This document shows, in pieces, positions 9,133 through 21,100 of a DNA stretch of 33,238 bases; within the stretch, counting starts at the first letter, position 1, and every line of letters starts with the position of its first letter. Below the pieces are notes generated by a model, which did no database searches, was not told where the DNA came from, and saw only the letters and a program-made list of their open reading frames with translations. The stretch comes from Klebsormidium nitens. Lineage: Eukaryota; Streptophyta; Klebsormidiophyceae; Klebsormidiales; Klebsormidiaceae. The translations under genes were made by a program, and so were the position numbers. The stretch spans positions 9,084-42,321 of the forward strand of contig DF237639.1 in the NCBI GenBank assembly GCA_000708835.1, read 5' to 3'.

Positions 9133-10565
9133 CCATGTTTAGAAGCCCTCAGAACTCGGATCGACCGACCCTCTACGTTGACCAGTTGCACCGGTCCATG
9201 ATGTCAACATCAAGACTCTTATCTGCTGTACTTGAAGCATGTTTCCAACTCTCAAGCTCACCTGATCGCTACAGTTCCTGTCACTTTCTTCACGAAGGCT
9301 TTTTTGAAATGCTTCAAACGAGATACTAAAGAGAGTCTGCCTTGCGACTTCGTCTAATAGGCCCTCCATCTGGAAACGAGAAAGAGGGGTCAATGAAAAC
9401 CATGCCAGTCTAATGCGTCTTCCACCAACACCGGACACCTCAGCCAAGCCTTCCTACAGACGAGATTTTTCAGCGTCAAATCAAACAACAGCCTGCAGGC
9501 AATCACATGAATGCACCGCTGCAAGAGATGCTTTCACCCTGAGTGAATGTCCACAACAAGTCTGACGCTATATGTGCACCTTTACAATCGTACCTTGGAA
9601 TGCCTAGCGCTGCTAAGCTGTGTTGTTCACTGAAGTTCCTCTATTTTGCAAAAATGAAACATGCGATATAGCAGCACAGCGCCTGTGCGCGCTTGGCGCA
9701 ACCTCAAGAAAGCAACTACCTAGATAACAGAACACCAGCTCACAGAAGTCGACCACTCATGGCCAGTCAGCGGTGTCTTAGAGCGCATCTTCTGGCAGCA
9801 CTGAGGGGACACAATTGGTGCCGAGCGGTTCAATTCTGGCAGTTCAATCCTGGCAGCATGCACCCTGGCCTTGGCATTGGCCCCCAAATTGGTAGTTGTA
9901 TACTGGGAATGCAGCTTGCGGATTTTGTCATCTGATGTTTTCCCAAGTTTGACGTGGGTTGAGAACCTCAGTCACCCCAGGAAAAAGACGCTAGCAGCCT
10001 GGCAATGGAAGAGTGCACCACCACCTCCAAGAAGCAGAAAGCAGATATACTCAGAAAAGGCCAAGATTGGCGACACTTACCTCAGAGACTCATTCTGTAT
10101 GCCGCAAAAACCAACGCTTCATTTTGGTCATGCTTGTCTGAAAGGCTTTGAACTACAGGCTCTGTGTGAGGAGCTTCAAAGCAGGTGCTTCAGTCTGGCA
10201 GCATCAGCCGCGGGTCAGGCGCAATTGGCGCCCATGGGGGGCTTTACTTAGCTGATTCAAGACGGTGGCGGTTCTATCACATACGTCAGCAGTCCTAACG
10301 CTCTGATCTAGCTAGATGCCAGAAACTCAGACACGGCGAAACATATGCTCTAGACTGCGGCCTACTCCTGGCGCCGCGCCACTTCGATCAGCTGTGCTGC
10401 CCAGCCTGTGCTGATGCTGAGCCTTCAATGAACTGGGCATCCCACCTGCTTCATCAGCCTACTTACGTGGCGAGGCAGTTACAGACTCTGTTTTTGCGAA
10501 GTGTATGCCGAGGCAATTGAATGCAGATTCTGTTTTCTTCTTTCGGATCTCACGGACGTCCCCTC

Positions 10566-10620
10566 TGAGCTGTCTAGAGGTCACAAGTCCCTCTTCATGG
10601 ACAGCGAGCTGTCAGGCCGC
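10566..10620 (+). repeat. TGTCC hairpin repeat, copy 8 (shortened)
   Basis: The copy has ctgagctgtctagagg, then ccctcttcatggacagcgag and ctgtcagg. The right arm is well preserved and the left arm is short. Confidence 0.5.
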
Positions 10621-10719
10621 TCGGCGTCCGGTCCCTATTAAGCCGTGTCTCACCGCTGTCTCAGGTAGCCTGGCGTCCGACCAGAATTGTAATATTTAAG
10701 CTTATTCGGATTTTCCAGA

Positions 10720-10806
10720 GGCGTGTCTGAGCTGTCTGGGCCGTCTATGAAGAGGGCTCGTGAATGATATTCCGTCCCCACGAACAGCATGCTGTCCGAG
10801 CTCGGA
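10720..10806 (+). repeat. TGTCC hairpin repeat, copy 9
   Basis: The copy has gtgtctgagctgtctgggc, then cgtctatgaagagggctcg, and a right arm cgaacagcatgctgtccgag. It is about 400 bases upstream of DPM2. Confidence 0.5.
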
Positions 10807-11212
10807 CGGAGCGGTTGGGGAAACCAGGTCTGCCGAAAAGGTCGCGGCGGTGGCCGGTTGGGGGCTGGGGCCGGCGACCGGGGCGCGGCTAACTGCTAGG
10901 AGGGGGTACACGTGTAGCTTTGGGGTTGGTCCCTTTTATGCCGTTCAACAGATGGTTAGTTGGGCTGCGCTGCATATCCACATCATTTCATGTGTGAGTG
11001 TGTGTGTTGGTGAACAGCCTGGTAATATAACGTGGGCGCTGAGGAATGCCAAAAGCTAGCTGTTTTGGACAGCTTTCAACTCGCCAGCTGAAGCAAACGC
11101 TTTCTCTAGAGGCTGGAAATCTGGTGTGGCATTGCTTCATGCTGCTTGCTCGTCACGTCTGCTCACAATTGCGCAGGAATTGCAGGAAGCTGGGCATGAT
11201 TGTGTCATAACC

Positions 11213-11855
11213 ATGAACGATCAGCTGGCAGGCCTGGGGCTGCTGCTCTTCAGCATCAGTGTCTTTGTTTACTACACCCTCTGGGTCATTGTGCTGGTGA
11301 GACGGCCTTGCGAACAACCGAGTACCATCGCTCATATTGATTGTCTGTATCTGGTTTGTTCAGTCCAAACAAACTATCTTTTCACTGCACCAGAATGGGG
11401 CGGTGAGATTGTGTTGGAGTACTACCAGATAAGATGACTCGAGGACTCCTGTTGTCTCGGCAAGTTTGAGAATTGTGCACCACTAAAGGTCCCCACTTCT
11501 GTGATTTATGCCCATAGAAGTTGCCTGGCATTTGCAACTGTACAAGTTGACTAGCACCTGCTGTGGGAAGATGCTTTCTTTGACAGTCAGGTGTGTTTGC
11601 TGCACACCGTAAGCTGGCGTGCGCCCATCTACTCCAGGACTAGCGCCCGTCAGTGTGCACAGTCTTAAGCTCTCTTTCCTGTGCACACTGCAGCCATTTG
11701 TTGACTCCGACCACGCCGTCCATAGCTACTTCCTTCCGCAAGAGTATGCCATTGCCCTACCAGTGGGGGCCCTTGTGCTGCTTCTGAGCTTCCTCCTGCT
11801 CTTCCTGGGGATCCTGATGGTTAGAAGCAGGTTAGGAAAGAAGAAGAAAGCCTAG
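11213..11855 (+). CDS. DPM2: dolichol-phosphate mannosyltransferase subunit 2
   Basis: Exons 11213-11296 and 11694-11855 join in phase 0 (GTGCTG/GTGAGA ... CACACTGCAG) to give an 81-residue protein. Human DPM2 has 84. DPM2 is a small ER membrane protein that holds and stabilises the catalytic DPM1 subunit. The complex makes dolichol-phosphate-mannose for N-glycans, GPI anchors and O-mannosylation. Two hydrophobic spans are visible: about residues 6-28 (GLGLLLFSISVFVYYTLWV) and about 48-72 (ALPVGALVLLLSFLLLFLG). The conserved loop between them reads PFVDSDHAVHSYFLPQEYA, and the tail is basic (RSRLGKKKKA), as in the family. The intron separates the first membrane span from the loop. The upstream in-frame ATG at 11126 is not used in this model because the family begins at MNDQLAGLGL. 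Confidence 0.95.
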
Positions 11856-12211
11856 AGTACTTGAAGGTCAGAGGCTGGGTTGGAAACCAACTGTGCAAGC
11901 GGGGTACAATAGTCCATGTCATCTTGGTGTGGGTGCGGAGTACGACTCCCTTGCTCAAGCAGTGGAGGAGCTAGATCCCCCCATGCCTCACTCTGCTACC
12001 TTCCCCTTCTTGTGCGCCAAAATCTATCCTGGGAGAGGCTCAGTGTTTATCGGCGATTGCACAGACTTTCAGCAAAGTGGACGCGAGCCAAACGAGTGGG
12101 GTGCGAGAACTGCTGCTTGTAAGACCTGTCATCATTTTGTTGCCTATGCACGACCGCAGTTGGGGAGGAACACAGAACTTGGCACACGGGTGCGGAAATT
12201 TGGGGGCTGGA

Positions 12212-13774
12212 ATGGTCAGCAGACCAATCCGTCACTTACCCCAGGCGCTCCAAGCCCTCATCATGCGGGCAGAAGAGATGACAGCGGAGCGCCGACTGGG
12301 CATGGGAGGGATCTTGGAGGTTCCCCTGTCAGGCGGCACCAACAGCCAGGCAGCTCAAGTCTGCAGGCACCTCATGAAGAGCCAGAACCTCGCCCAACAA
12401 GTGCAGATCGTAGGCCCCCTGCCGAGCGAGTCCAAAGGTTGAGAGTCGGGGAGTCTCAGAGTGCACATCCCTCTGCCGAAGTCCTTGGCTCAATGTACCC
12501 AAGCTTGAGGGAAAGTTTGCCTCTTCAAGGGACAGGTGATCATGAGCACGATTCAGATCGCAAGAAGAGAAGCGCCGGCGTGACGAGGAGGGAGCTGGAG
12601 TGGGAGCAACGGGAGAGGCAGGAGGAGGCGGCCAGGAGAGAGTGGAAGCGCATGGAGATAGCCCGCAGGCAGCAGGAAGCATGGGACAGGAGGGCTGCCA
12701 GCGAGGTGAGGTTGCAGTGACCTTGCCCTGTTCAAAACGGGGTTTTGCTGCAAAGGATGGCTTTGATGAGGACCGCAGATTTTAGTCGGTGCTGCTCCAC
12801 CTTGCCAGGCGCTTCTGCTAAAGTAACTTGGGACCCGTTCTTCAAGTCAAGCTAGACAAATTAGGTTGCTTTCTGTTGAAGTTTGCCTTCTTTCACCTGA
12901 AAGGCATCTCCGAAACCATACACTATATAGAATACCGCGGGCCACTCGAAAGTAATACGGTTTCTCTGTCACTTTATTGGTTTAGCAATTCTAGGTTGAA
13001 CAATCTAGAAGAGTCGAACCTTTCACGACCTCTTGGTTTGCACCAGGCGCACCCATCTTGGTGCCGCTTTCGTGCTCTTGATGTAATATCGAATGCTTCT
13101 TAAGGCAGGCTTTCGTTGTCTCTCAAAGACTATCTCTCCCCCTTCGCAGCGCTTGTACCAAGCCCGTATTTTTCTGTCTTTCCTCTTACTCGTGCTCAAA
13201 GTCGGCTCACTTCCTCTCCGCAGCATTTCCGTGCCCTCAGCGCGAGGGCCGACCTGGGGTTGCAGGCTGCGCAGCGCAAGTGGGACTTGGAGCTGGACCG
13301 CCGGCTGGGGGCAACGGACCTGACCAAGGTGCCCCTTCCTGCAATCAACCTTGCAGCGCGGGTAGTCAAGTGGGCAGCCAAAAGGGGCCACAGGGAGCAC
13401 CGGGGACAGGACCTCCGGAAGGAGAGGGAAGCGGCGGTGCTGAGAGGCCACAGAGTTGCGTTTCGAAGCTTCTTGGGTGAGGTGAAATGCATGATGCGAG
13501 AAATCTTTGGACCCGTACAACGTAGTCTGCCTGAGTGGAGCATAAATACTATTGACAATGACAAATCCTTGTTGCTGAACCTGAACTCGCTTGAGCAAAC
13601 TCCCTAAAAATAAATTCTCGTCTTGCATTTCTGTCGCTTATCACAGCGATTAATGTTCTCCAACGCATGATGTACTGACTGCCATGTTTTCGCTTCTTTT
13701 GGTAGACAACTACACAGGACGAACGCCTGTTGGAGGCCGAGGGAGTGGAGCCCGAGCGTCCGCTGTTCAAATGA
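12212..13774 (+). CDS. uncharacterised Arg/Glu-rich coiled-coil protein, 240 residues
   Basis: Four exons join without phase conflict: 12212-12437, 12536-12705, 13224-13481 and 13706-13774. Donors are AAAG/GTTGAG, CGAG/GTGAGG and TGAG/GTGAAA; acceptors are GGACAG, CTCCGCAG and TTGGTAG. I do not recognise the family. The N-terminus (MVSRPIRHLPQALQALIMRA) is basic and amphipathic and could target mitochondria. The middle, about residues 85-130, is a charged helix rich in Glu, Arg and Gln (EWEQRERQEEAARREWKRME). After this come KWDLELDRRLGATDLTKVPL and a basic segment AARVVKWAAKRGHREHR. The protein ends TTTQDERLLEAEGVEPERPL plus FK. An alternative start at 12077 would add 45 residues. The long open frame beginning at 11893 shares only the second exon's frame. 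A structural or ribosome-associated organelle protein is possible but unproven. Confidence 0.62.
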
Positions 13775-15160
13775 GAAGTAGACCGCCTTTTGAGTAGCTC
13801 TTGATTATGGGACCTGCACGGTGTGACACGGATCAGTTGTTGGAAGAACCCATCTATTGCTGTTGTTTCTTGAGCAACTGAGGCATCCTTGACTGGATCA
13901 CGTAACGGACTTGTCTCGATACAATGGCTGATTGTCTTGACTGTCTACTCGACCAAGTTTTTGACTGATGAGCATGAAATTCGCCCTCGTGAAAACTTCC
14001 GACTGAGGCAGCAAGGAGGGCTTGCGGGCAACAAATCGGTGTCCATATTGGTCTGTGTTATTGGACAATGCGTATGCTAAACATGAGGGATTGCATGGCC
14101 AGCAACGGTGGCTCTCTGTAGACTCCTTTTTCCCCTTCAATGCTTGAAGCTAGACCAGTTGCGATTACCTCCGCATACTCTTTGGATTGCAACTTGCATA
14201 GATTGCTGTGTAAACCTGGCGCTTCCAAGTAGCCGCAGTCATACAACGGAAGGAGTCATGCAAGTACGGAGTGCATGCGAGAGCGTCTGTTTATTGACCC
14301 TTCATGGCAGCATGATGCTTGCATTGCCCGGGCCTGCTTGGTTGCTGCTAGCCATCATCGGATGCACAGATTGAGATCATGCGCTTCGGATGGCTGAAGT
14401 TACGTAGTAGTGTACGTAGGTAGCCTGCTGGACGAATCATGTGTAAGACCAACCAGAGACTCATAGACGATGATGAGATCCTTCGACAACCCAAATATGT
14501 TTGAGACGTTCCCGGGACATCCGACAAATTCCTCGAAGCGTGCAGCCAGAACATCGAGACAAAATGCCAGCCAGGCAATGATCTACAGCAGGCCGCGCTG
14601 CGCGCGAGCACATCCGCGCAGAGGCGCGCTGTCGGGCGGCGGCCGCCCATTCAAACTCGGGCGCAGCGAGGCCGACCTGCCCGGGCCTAGCTGCGCAGAC
14701 GGTTTGTGCAGACGGTTGAGTAGCTCTGGCATGCCAATGGGGGAGAAGACGCATCACACACGTGCATTGTAAGGAGTGTAAGTTGTCAGCCAGGGAGGCT
14801 CAGGAAGGGAAGGCGCTCGGAGGCAGAAAGCCAGCAGAAAGCAGCCAATGAGGTTGATTGAGGCCATCACAGAAGTTGCGCGATGCTTCTCTGATTGGAA
14901 TTCATGAACAGCTTGTCAATAGAAACCTCAGCAATGTGTGGTTCATGATTCGACGGGCCAAGGTCAAGGACGGTTTTGTTTCCATACGGGTGCATAACTG
15001 TTGTGGTATAGACAGGGAGGTTGTGAACTTTGGGTACACAAGGTGGCCTGGAGGAGGTTGTGCAAGCATTGGGGGCTTGCACGCCTGCAGCTCCGAGGGT
15101 GTGGTGACGATGCAAGTATAGTACATTGCCAACCTGCAAAGTGGGCTTTGTAGAAACAGA
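13775..15160. other. intergenic / 5' region of the 4E-T-like gene
   Basis: No convincing coding segment was found. A G/C-rich island at about 14580-14690 and purine-rich sequence at 14780-14850 may be promoter or 5' untranslated DNA. The bases just before the 15161 start (gtagaaacagA) resemble a splice acceptor, so the first coding exon may be preceded by a 5'UTR intron. Confidence 0.35.
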
Positions 15161-18100
15161 ATGTCTACCAATGACTTTGAGGGTTACAGCTTGCGGCTGG
15201 CAGACAAGCATGGGCAACCAAGGAGCATGCTCGCTGCTTCGTTGGAGAAAGCCAGGTAATCAATGCTTGGCTTCTTAGCAACTTTTGTTGCCTGTCTTTG
15301 CGTCTGTCTGTCGCAAGCATTCACCTTGCAATATTAACAATCTGGCTTTTCAGGTTTCTTGCTGGTTCAAACATAAAGTGGTTTTGCAACCAGACGTGTG
15401 TCCAACAAATTTCCAGGGATAGACGACTCATGTGGTCCCTCCTTGTTTGTGCCGCAGCAGCTTCCTCGCATCCAGTCCCTCTGGCAGGGTGCGTCTGCAG
15501 TATTCACGAGAGCTTTTGCTAGAGCTCAGCACCAAGAAAGAGTGCAACGTCTGTCCAGCGGAAGTACCAACTGTCCTGAGAAAGTGAGCATAATCCTGCA
15601 CACCCCTATGAATCATAGAAGCAGAGAATTTTGGCTCCGGTCTAAGTCTTTCAGTTACAGGGCAAGAATTGTATTACTTCGTTTTAGGCTATCCATCCTA
15701 TGAATATTGCAGCAGTAATGTGCATTCTGGTTGTTTGCAGAACATTTGTGGGGTTTGTTGGCTTCTGCTTTTTCCTCCTTTTCTACAGCAGGCTGCAGCT
15801 GGACTTCAGAATCCATGCAATGAAAGGGGGAGGTTAACGAGCACTTCAATGGCAAGCGGAGCTACTTATTGGAAGGAGTTGGGTCTTGCAAGAGAAAAAT
15901 GGATTAGGTTTTTGGGTTGCGCTTCACACCTGCTGGTTTAACCTGTCTGCAGAGATTATACTGGACCCGGTGCCAAAGAGGACGAAGGCATCCTCATTCA
16001 AAGAGGCCCCCGAAATACACCTGTAAAGGGAGCAGACGGGTATGCACTGATAACTCACGCCCCATGACGGGCCACAGCTGCCTACTGCGGAGATTCTGAA
16101 TTGCTACTTGTGCTCGAATGGGCTACATGCATGCCTCATAATCTCATTTTAGCAGTTTTGGTTCCCGCTTTCAGCTCCTTTATTGTCTGTCTAGAACATT
16201 CTGCTTCTTTCTGTGAGGAAATCAAATGTGCAATTTCTTTAGTCTGCCTTGGAGGCCTCCTAATGGGGCTTTGAAAACTGTGAAAGTAACTGCTGTGCTG
16301 TATGATCAAGACTGCTACAGGCTTGTGCATGCTTGCTACAAGTCATTCTTACAATGAGCGCCATTTGTGCAGCGAGGGCCGGTCCCCCCAAGAGAATGGC
16401 CCTAGCTCTTGGCAACATGAACGCGATCGCGATGCCTGGCGGCCTACAGGGAGGCCGCGTAGCTTTGAAGATGAGACTGCGCACATGGGTGGGAGGGGGC
16501 TTCAGCGGGGGGGCCCAGACAGAGAGAGGGACAGATGGGACAAAGAGCGGGGCGAAAAGGAGATTGGGGCAGGGCCCCAACGGGGCAATGGGCCTCGCAA
16601 TTTCGCTGAAAATCATCGGCCGATAAACCCCCCAGGCTTTGGTGGGGCGCGCTGGGGGGAAACCCGAGCAGGGCCAGGGGGGAGGTTTAGGCCGGACGAT
16701 AGGGACCGAGAGGGGTACAATGGCCCGGGCCGCTTCCGAGGAGATGAGGGTAAGGGAGGTCAAGATTTTCCCCTCCCATGACGATTTACGGGTAACTCTT
16801 TGTGTTTGTAAGCTTCCTGCTCTTGGATAACAGAGACTGGTGATTGACAGGGAGGGCCTTGAATATTGTCTTTATTGGTTCCATTCGTTTGGTTGTTTTA
16901 AGGGCGTTTGCAGAGAGCAATGCGTCGTCTCCATGCAGGGTCCAGCTGTGTTTCTTTCATAGGTTTACCCCCTTTGTCTTGCTGCCATTCTGCTGCCTTT
17001 CTTGGCCTTGTTCACCCGAAACTTTAGAACCCTGCAAAACACACTGTAAAAGTGACCATCTGAGAAGCACCTGTTGCCCATTCCAGGCGGCCGCGGTGCT
17101 GGGCCCGGCCACCACGGTCCCGGGGGTCCTGCTCGGCCACTCTGGGATCATCCCTCAGGTCGGGACCGAGGGCCCCCAGGTGCAGGAGCCTCTCGCCCAG
17201 GTCCAGGCTTTGACAGAAGAGGGCCTTCAGATGACAAGAGGGGCCCCCCTGCAAGGGTGAGGCCCTGGTGACGATATATGTCAACAGACAAAGAGCTGAT
17301 TGACTTGATTTGAATAGAGACTTGTACAATCAGCCATGAGCTTGTACGATCGGCCGTGCGCTTGAACGGTTTGAAGTTGGCGCAAACTCTTTGGAGATTG
17401 CAAGGGTGATTGCTGGATTGTGTGTAGCAGAAGGATTGGATCCTCATGCTGCCAGCAGCTGCTCAATCAGCTGCTTCTGGTGGGGATGCAGCCGACTGGC
17501 GGGAGTGACTGGGACACCGACAACTACAAAGATGACGAGACGTTTGGATTTGATGACCCGAAGCAGCAGACCGGGACGGAGAAAGAGGAGGAAGAGAAGA
17601 GGCGCCGAGGTAAGAGGTTGTTGGGAACTCGTAGGCAGTATCATTCTGCACTCTTCCTTTCAGGCATGTGAGAATCAGATTCTCACAATGATCTGGTCTT
17701 ATGTAACTCGATTTTTCAGGTGGTGTGATTTGAAGGCCTTTCATTTGAGCACTTGAGCTGTTATTGCCAGAACGACGGCATGATGTTCGTTGTAATAAAC
17801 CACAGAGTAATTGCTCTGCACGTCCTCAGCATTTCGGGTTTCCTATTCTGCCACCATTGATACAGCGCTTTTTTTTGCTATGTCAAGCTCGACATTGCTG
17901 CTCAACCTGCCTGTTGACGAAGGTCTCCCCTGCGGTCATTATACTTCCCGTAGTCTGCGTGCTTTGGATTTCTGTGTCAGCTTTTTGCATTCACATGCTT
18001 GCACCACGGAGCGGAGAATCCTTATGCCGAAACGACTCAGAGAGCTACTATGCCTCCTGTCACACGTGGATCAGCCTGCATCGGAGATGCGTAATTGTAC

Positions 18101-21100
18101 TGTACTTTTGCACGATGACATACGCTTCTGTGTGGGTTGTGATGCATTCGTGTCGGTCCCTGCAGTCCAATTCGAGAAGGAGTTTGAGGCGATGCGGCAG
18201 GCGCGCCACAAGAAGCCCGAGGCCGCCGAGGGCGAGAACACGCCCAGCAAGAAGCACGACGAGGACGGCATCTGGGACACCAACCTCAGCTTCGAGGAGT
18301 CGTCCACCACGACCACCGTCACCGCGGGGGGCCAGGTGAACCGCCGCACCGTCACCTCAACTTTGACCGGGCTGCGCGCCCCCCCCGGCTTTGGAGGGGG
18401 TGCCTTCAGAAAGGGCGAGGACCTGGCCGGGCCCGTCACGCCACGCACGCCGAGGGCGAGCGATGGGGACTGGCGCATCAACAAGCGCGTGGTGACTGAG
18501 GAGAGCGTGGAGCCCGCGAAAGACAAGACACCCGCCAAAGCAGCTGAAGCAGGGGCGGCGGGAGCGAAGGAAGGGAAGAGTGAAAGCAGCTGGCTCAAGA
18601 CCCCGGGGGGGCCTAGCCTGCTGGACACTATCTTTGCGTCAGGGGACAAGGGCGCAAAGGAGACGAAAGACGAGGAGGGGAGCGCGAAGGAGGGGAGCGC
18701 GAAGCGGGGGGAGAGCCTGGTGCTCAAGAACCTGTTCAAGAACGCGCACAAGAAGGTGTTCCCCGGGCTGGCAGATGACGACCCGGTGAGTACGCGCTTG
18801 GAACCCGTCGAGGGTGTAGGCCTCCCTCATGAATGCGAGCTTCCTTGGTGGGAGTGCTCGAAAAGCTTGGGAAGTTTGTATTTGCCACTATTGCTGCTAT
18901 TGCGGACCTTTTTAGTTCTAACTTTCGTGCGAAAATGTTTGAAAAGGTCCAGCCAAGATTGACTTCGAAATGAGGTGGGGGCATCATTCGAAAGCATGCC
19001 GACAAGTAGATAGAACAGCAGAACATGAGGAAAGGGTTGCGGGCTGACTAGTTGCAGGGACAGCGTCTGAATTGCGGGGCGCTTGTCGCAGGTCACTGAA
19101 GCGGTGTTGAGCGACCGCTGGGCCGATGCTGTCGAGGCAGAGGAAGCTGATGCCAAAGCGTCCAAGTTCGCTCGATGGTTTAACTCGGAAGGTGCGTATA
19201 AATCCAGAAGCCAGTCGACTGGCACTAGTCGACAAGCACTGGTGATTTCATTTTCCAGACTAAACTACCTTCTGCTCTCCGCCGTCTGTTGCCATCTCAA
19301 GCATGCACCTCAACTTGTGTTTGAGACAAAGTCGGATCTTAACCAAGGCTTTCACTCGGACACCCAAAAATCGGTTTCCTCATAAGATGAGTCCAGCATC
19401 CTGAGCTTTGAGCTGCGCAAGCAGTCTGATTTCTTCCCTTGTTTACTGCAGAGCCCCGGCCTGCCAGTACGCCGGGTGCGGAGGCCCAAAAGGAGGAAAG
19501 CGTGCTGGCATCGTCGGCCCTCCTATCAATCCTTCAGAAGCCTTCTGCCTCGGCACACTCAGAAGCCGCCCCAGCTCAAGGGGGACCCGCAAACCCGCTG
19601 GATCTCCTGTTCCCCTCGTCGACTGGGAGCGCCCCAAAGGCCATGCCAGCGGGCCCATCCCTTGCTGAGATCGAGCAGGCTATGCAGAGCGCCGCAGGCG
19701 GACAGAAGAACGAAAGGGGCAGCAGCGGAGCAGGCAAGCAAGGAAGTAGGCCCACCGACGACCTTGTAGGGACACCAAAGCAGAGTGTCGGGGGCCTGCA
19801 AGATTCGGCGCCTGAGAGTAAGCCGAAGGCGTCGAAAGCGGAGCCGGGCGGTGTGGCGGTCAAGGGGTTGCGGGATCTGGTCGAGCAGGAGAAGCGGAAG
19901 GATCGAAAGAATGCCTCGGGTGGGGCCCTGCTGGGGCCTCTCGAGGACGTTCTGACTGGTAAGCCTGGCAACGGGGCCGGAACGGACGCGAGAAACAGGG
20001 CCCCCGATGTACAGTTAGCAGAGCTGAGAACCGGTAAAGAGAACGATGCGGGGGTGCCAGCCGGAGGGGCAAAAGCGGACTGGGCGGCAGACGGAAAGGC
20101 TTTGCTGTTTGGGGCCCAGACACAGGCGCCGGCGTCCGCCCCTGGCGGGATGCTGGCGAGCATCTTTGGAGCGGGGCCCGGGCCCAAGCCTGCGGGAGTG
20201 CCGGGCAAGAAAGCGGACGCACCTGTATTCATGACCCTGGAAGACATTGAGAAATCATTGCTGGAGGAGGCGGGGAAGCCGCGAGCTGGGGAGGTGGCCA
20301 AGCCCCCGCCGGCGACTGCGGCGCCCACTCCGTCCGGGAAAGCAGACGTGGTTGCATCGATGCACCTCTTGTCGCTGCTTAAGAAGGGGCCGCAGACCGG
20401 GCAGCCTGCCGGGCCCATGGATGCCGGGCCTACGGATGCGGAGCCAGAAAGCAAGGGGCCCGGTGGAGCAGACAGCAAGACCTTGACGGGAGCCGCCAAG
20501 GGTGGCATCAACGGGTCCTTTCTGGAAGAGGGGGGTTGGAGCTTCCCCGAGGGTGAGGGTCCGATGAGCGGAGCCGCTACCTTCTTCGGAGGTCCGGTGG
20601 AGAAGTCGAAAGCGGAAGTTGCTGGAAAGCAAGAGGGCTTGAGAGAGACGGGCAGAGATGCGGGAACAAGGCCGCAGGCGACGCGCGAGGGGGAATTCGT
20701 GAATGGGTTTGGGGACGGCGTGCAGGATGAGCCTGAGATGGTGGGCGACCTGCTCATGCGGCGCCACCTGGCGGGACACGACATCGGGGCCTCCCGCTTC
20801 GTCCAGCTGGAAGGCCAGAGCGAGGTGGCGTTGGCAGAAGAGAACATGCACCGGGTGTCCCGTTTGGGCGCTCCTGAAGGCAGTGGGTGGCGGGGGGGCC
20901 CCCCCGGCCCCTTCTACGGGGCCCCGCAAGCCCAGCAGCAGGCGCCCCCGGGGATGGTCCCGCCCCAGGCGATGCACCACCTCCATCAGCAGCACCAGCA
21001 GCTGCCGCCTCACCTGGCGGGCCTCTGGCCGTACGGAGCAAACGGGGGCCCGTTCGGCCCGGGGCCCCCCTCCGGGTCCTTTTATGGTGGAGATCGCGGC

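Larger units (their letters stand above)
8447..9369 (-). other. possible further 5' exons of the primase-like gene
   Basis: Three stretches have exon-like borders. Segment 9369-9262 (36 codons, MEGLLDEVARQTLF, donor GATCAG/GTGAGC) may hold the start codon. Segment 8974 to about 8872 lies between CATGCAG and GATCAG/GTGAGC. A third ends at 8447 (ATGGGCAG/GTACGA) and reads RGRKRKHVEVG with an acidic tail. Their phases do not join cleanly to one another or to the 8085 exon. They are offered as candidates only. Confidence 0.25.
9370..11212. other. region without a recognisable gene, holding repeat copies 8 and 9
   Basis: No open frame here has convincing codon or splice support. The motif ctggcagca followed by an (a)attgg(t/c)gcc block recurs near 9795, 9845 and 10195, suggesting a second degenerate repeat. 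The DPM2 promoter must lie in the last few hundred bases, where the sequence becomes G-rich (10840-10920). No TATA box is evident. Confidence 0.4.

Noticed and set aside
11893-12720. 275-codon plus-strand open frame treated as one gene
   Set aside because: Only its 12536-12705 part is used. The phase-matched exon at 12212-12437 is in a different frame and joins it through a proper intron. The first half of the long frame has no coding character.
14858-15121. 87-codon plus-strand frame before the 4E-T-like gene
   Set aside because: It has no splice junction joining it in phase to 15161 and no recognisable motif. It was left as noncoding.
18071-18751. 226-codon minus-strand frame opposite 4E-T exon 7
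   Set aside because: The sense exon has matching phases on both sides and conserved composition, while the antisense frame has no features.
19576-20847. 423-codon open frame on the minus strand
   Set aside because: It lies opposite the G/C-rich last exon of the 4E-T-like gene. It has no splice support, and its Pro/Ser/Ala composition mirrors the sense strand, so it is a shadow frame.
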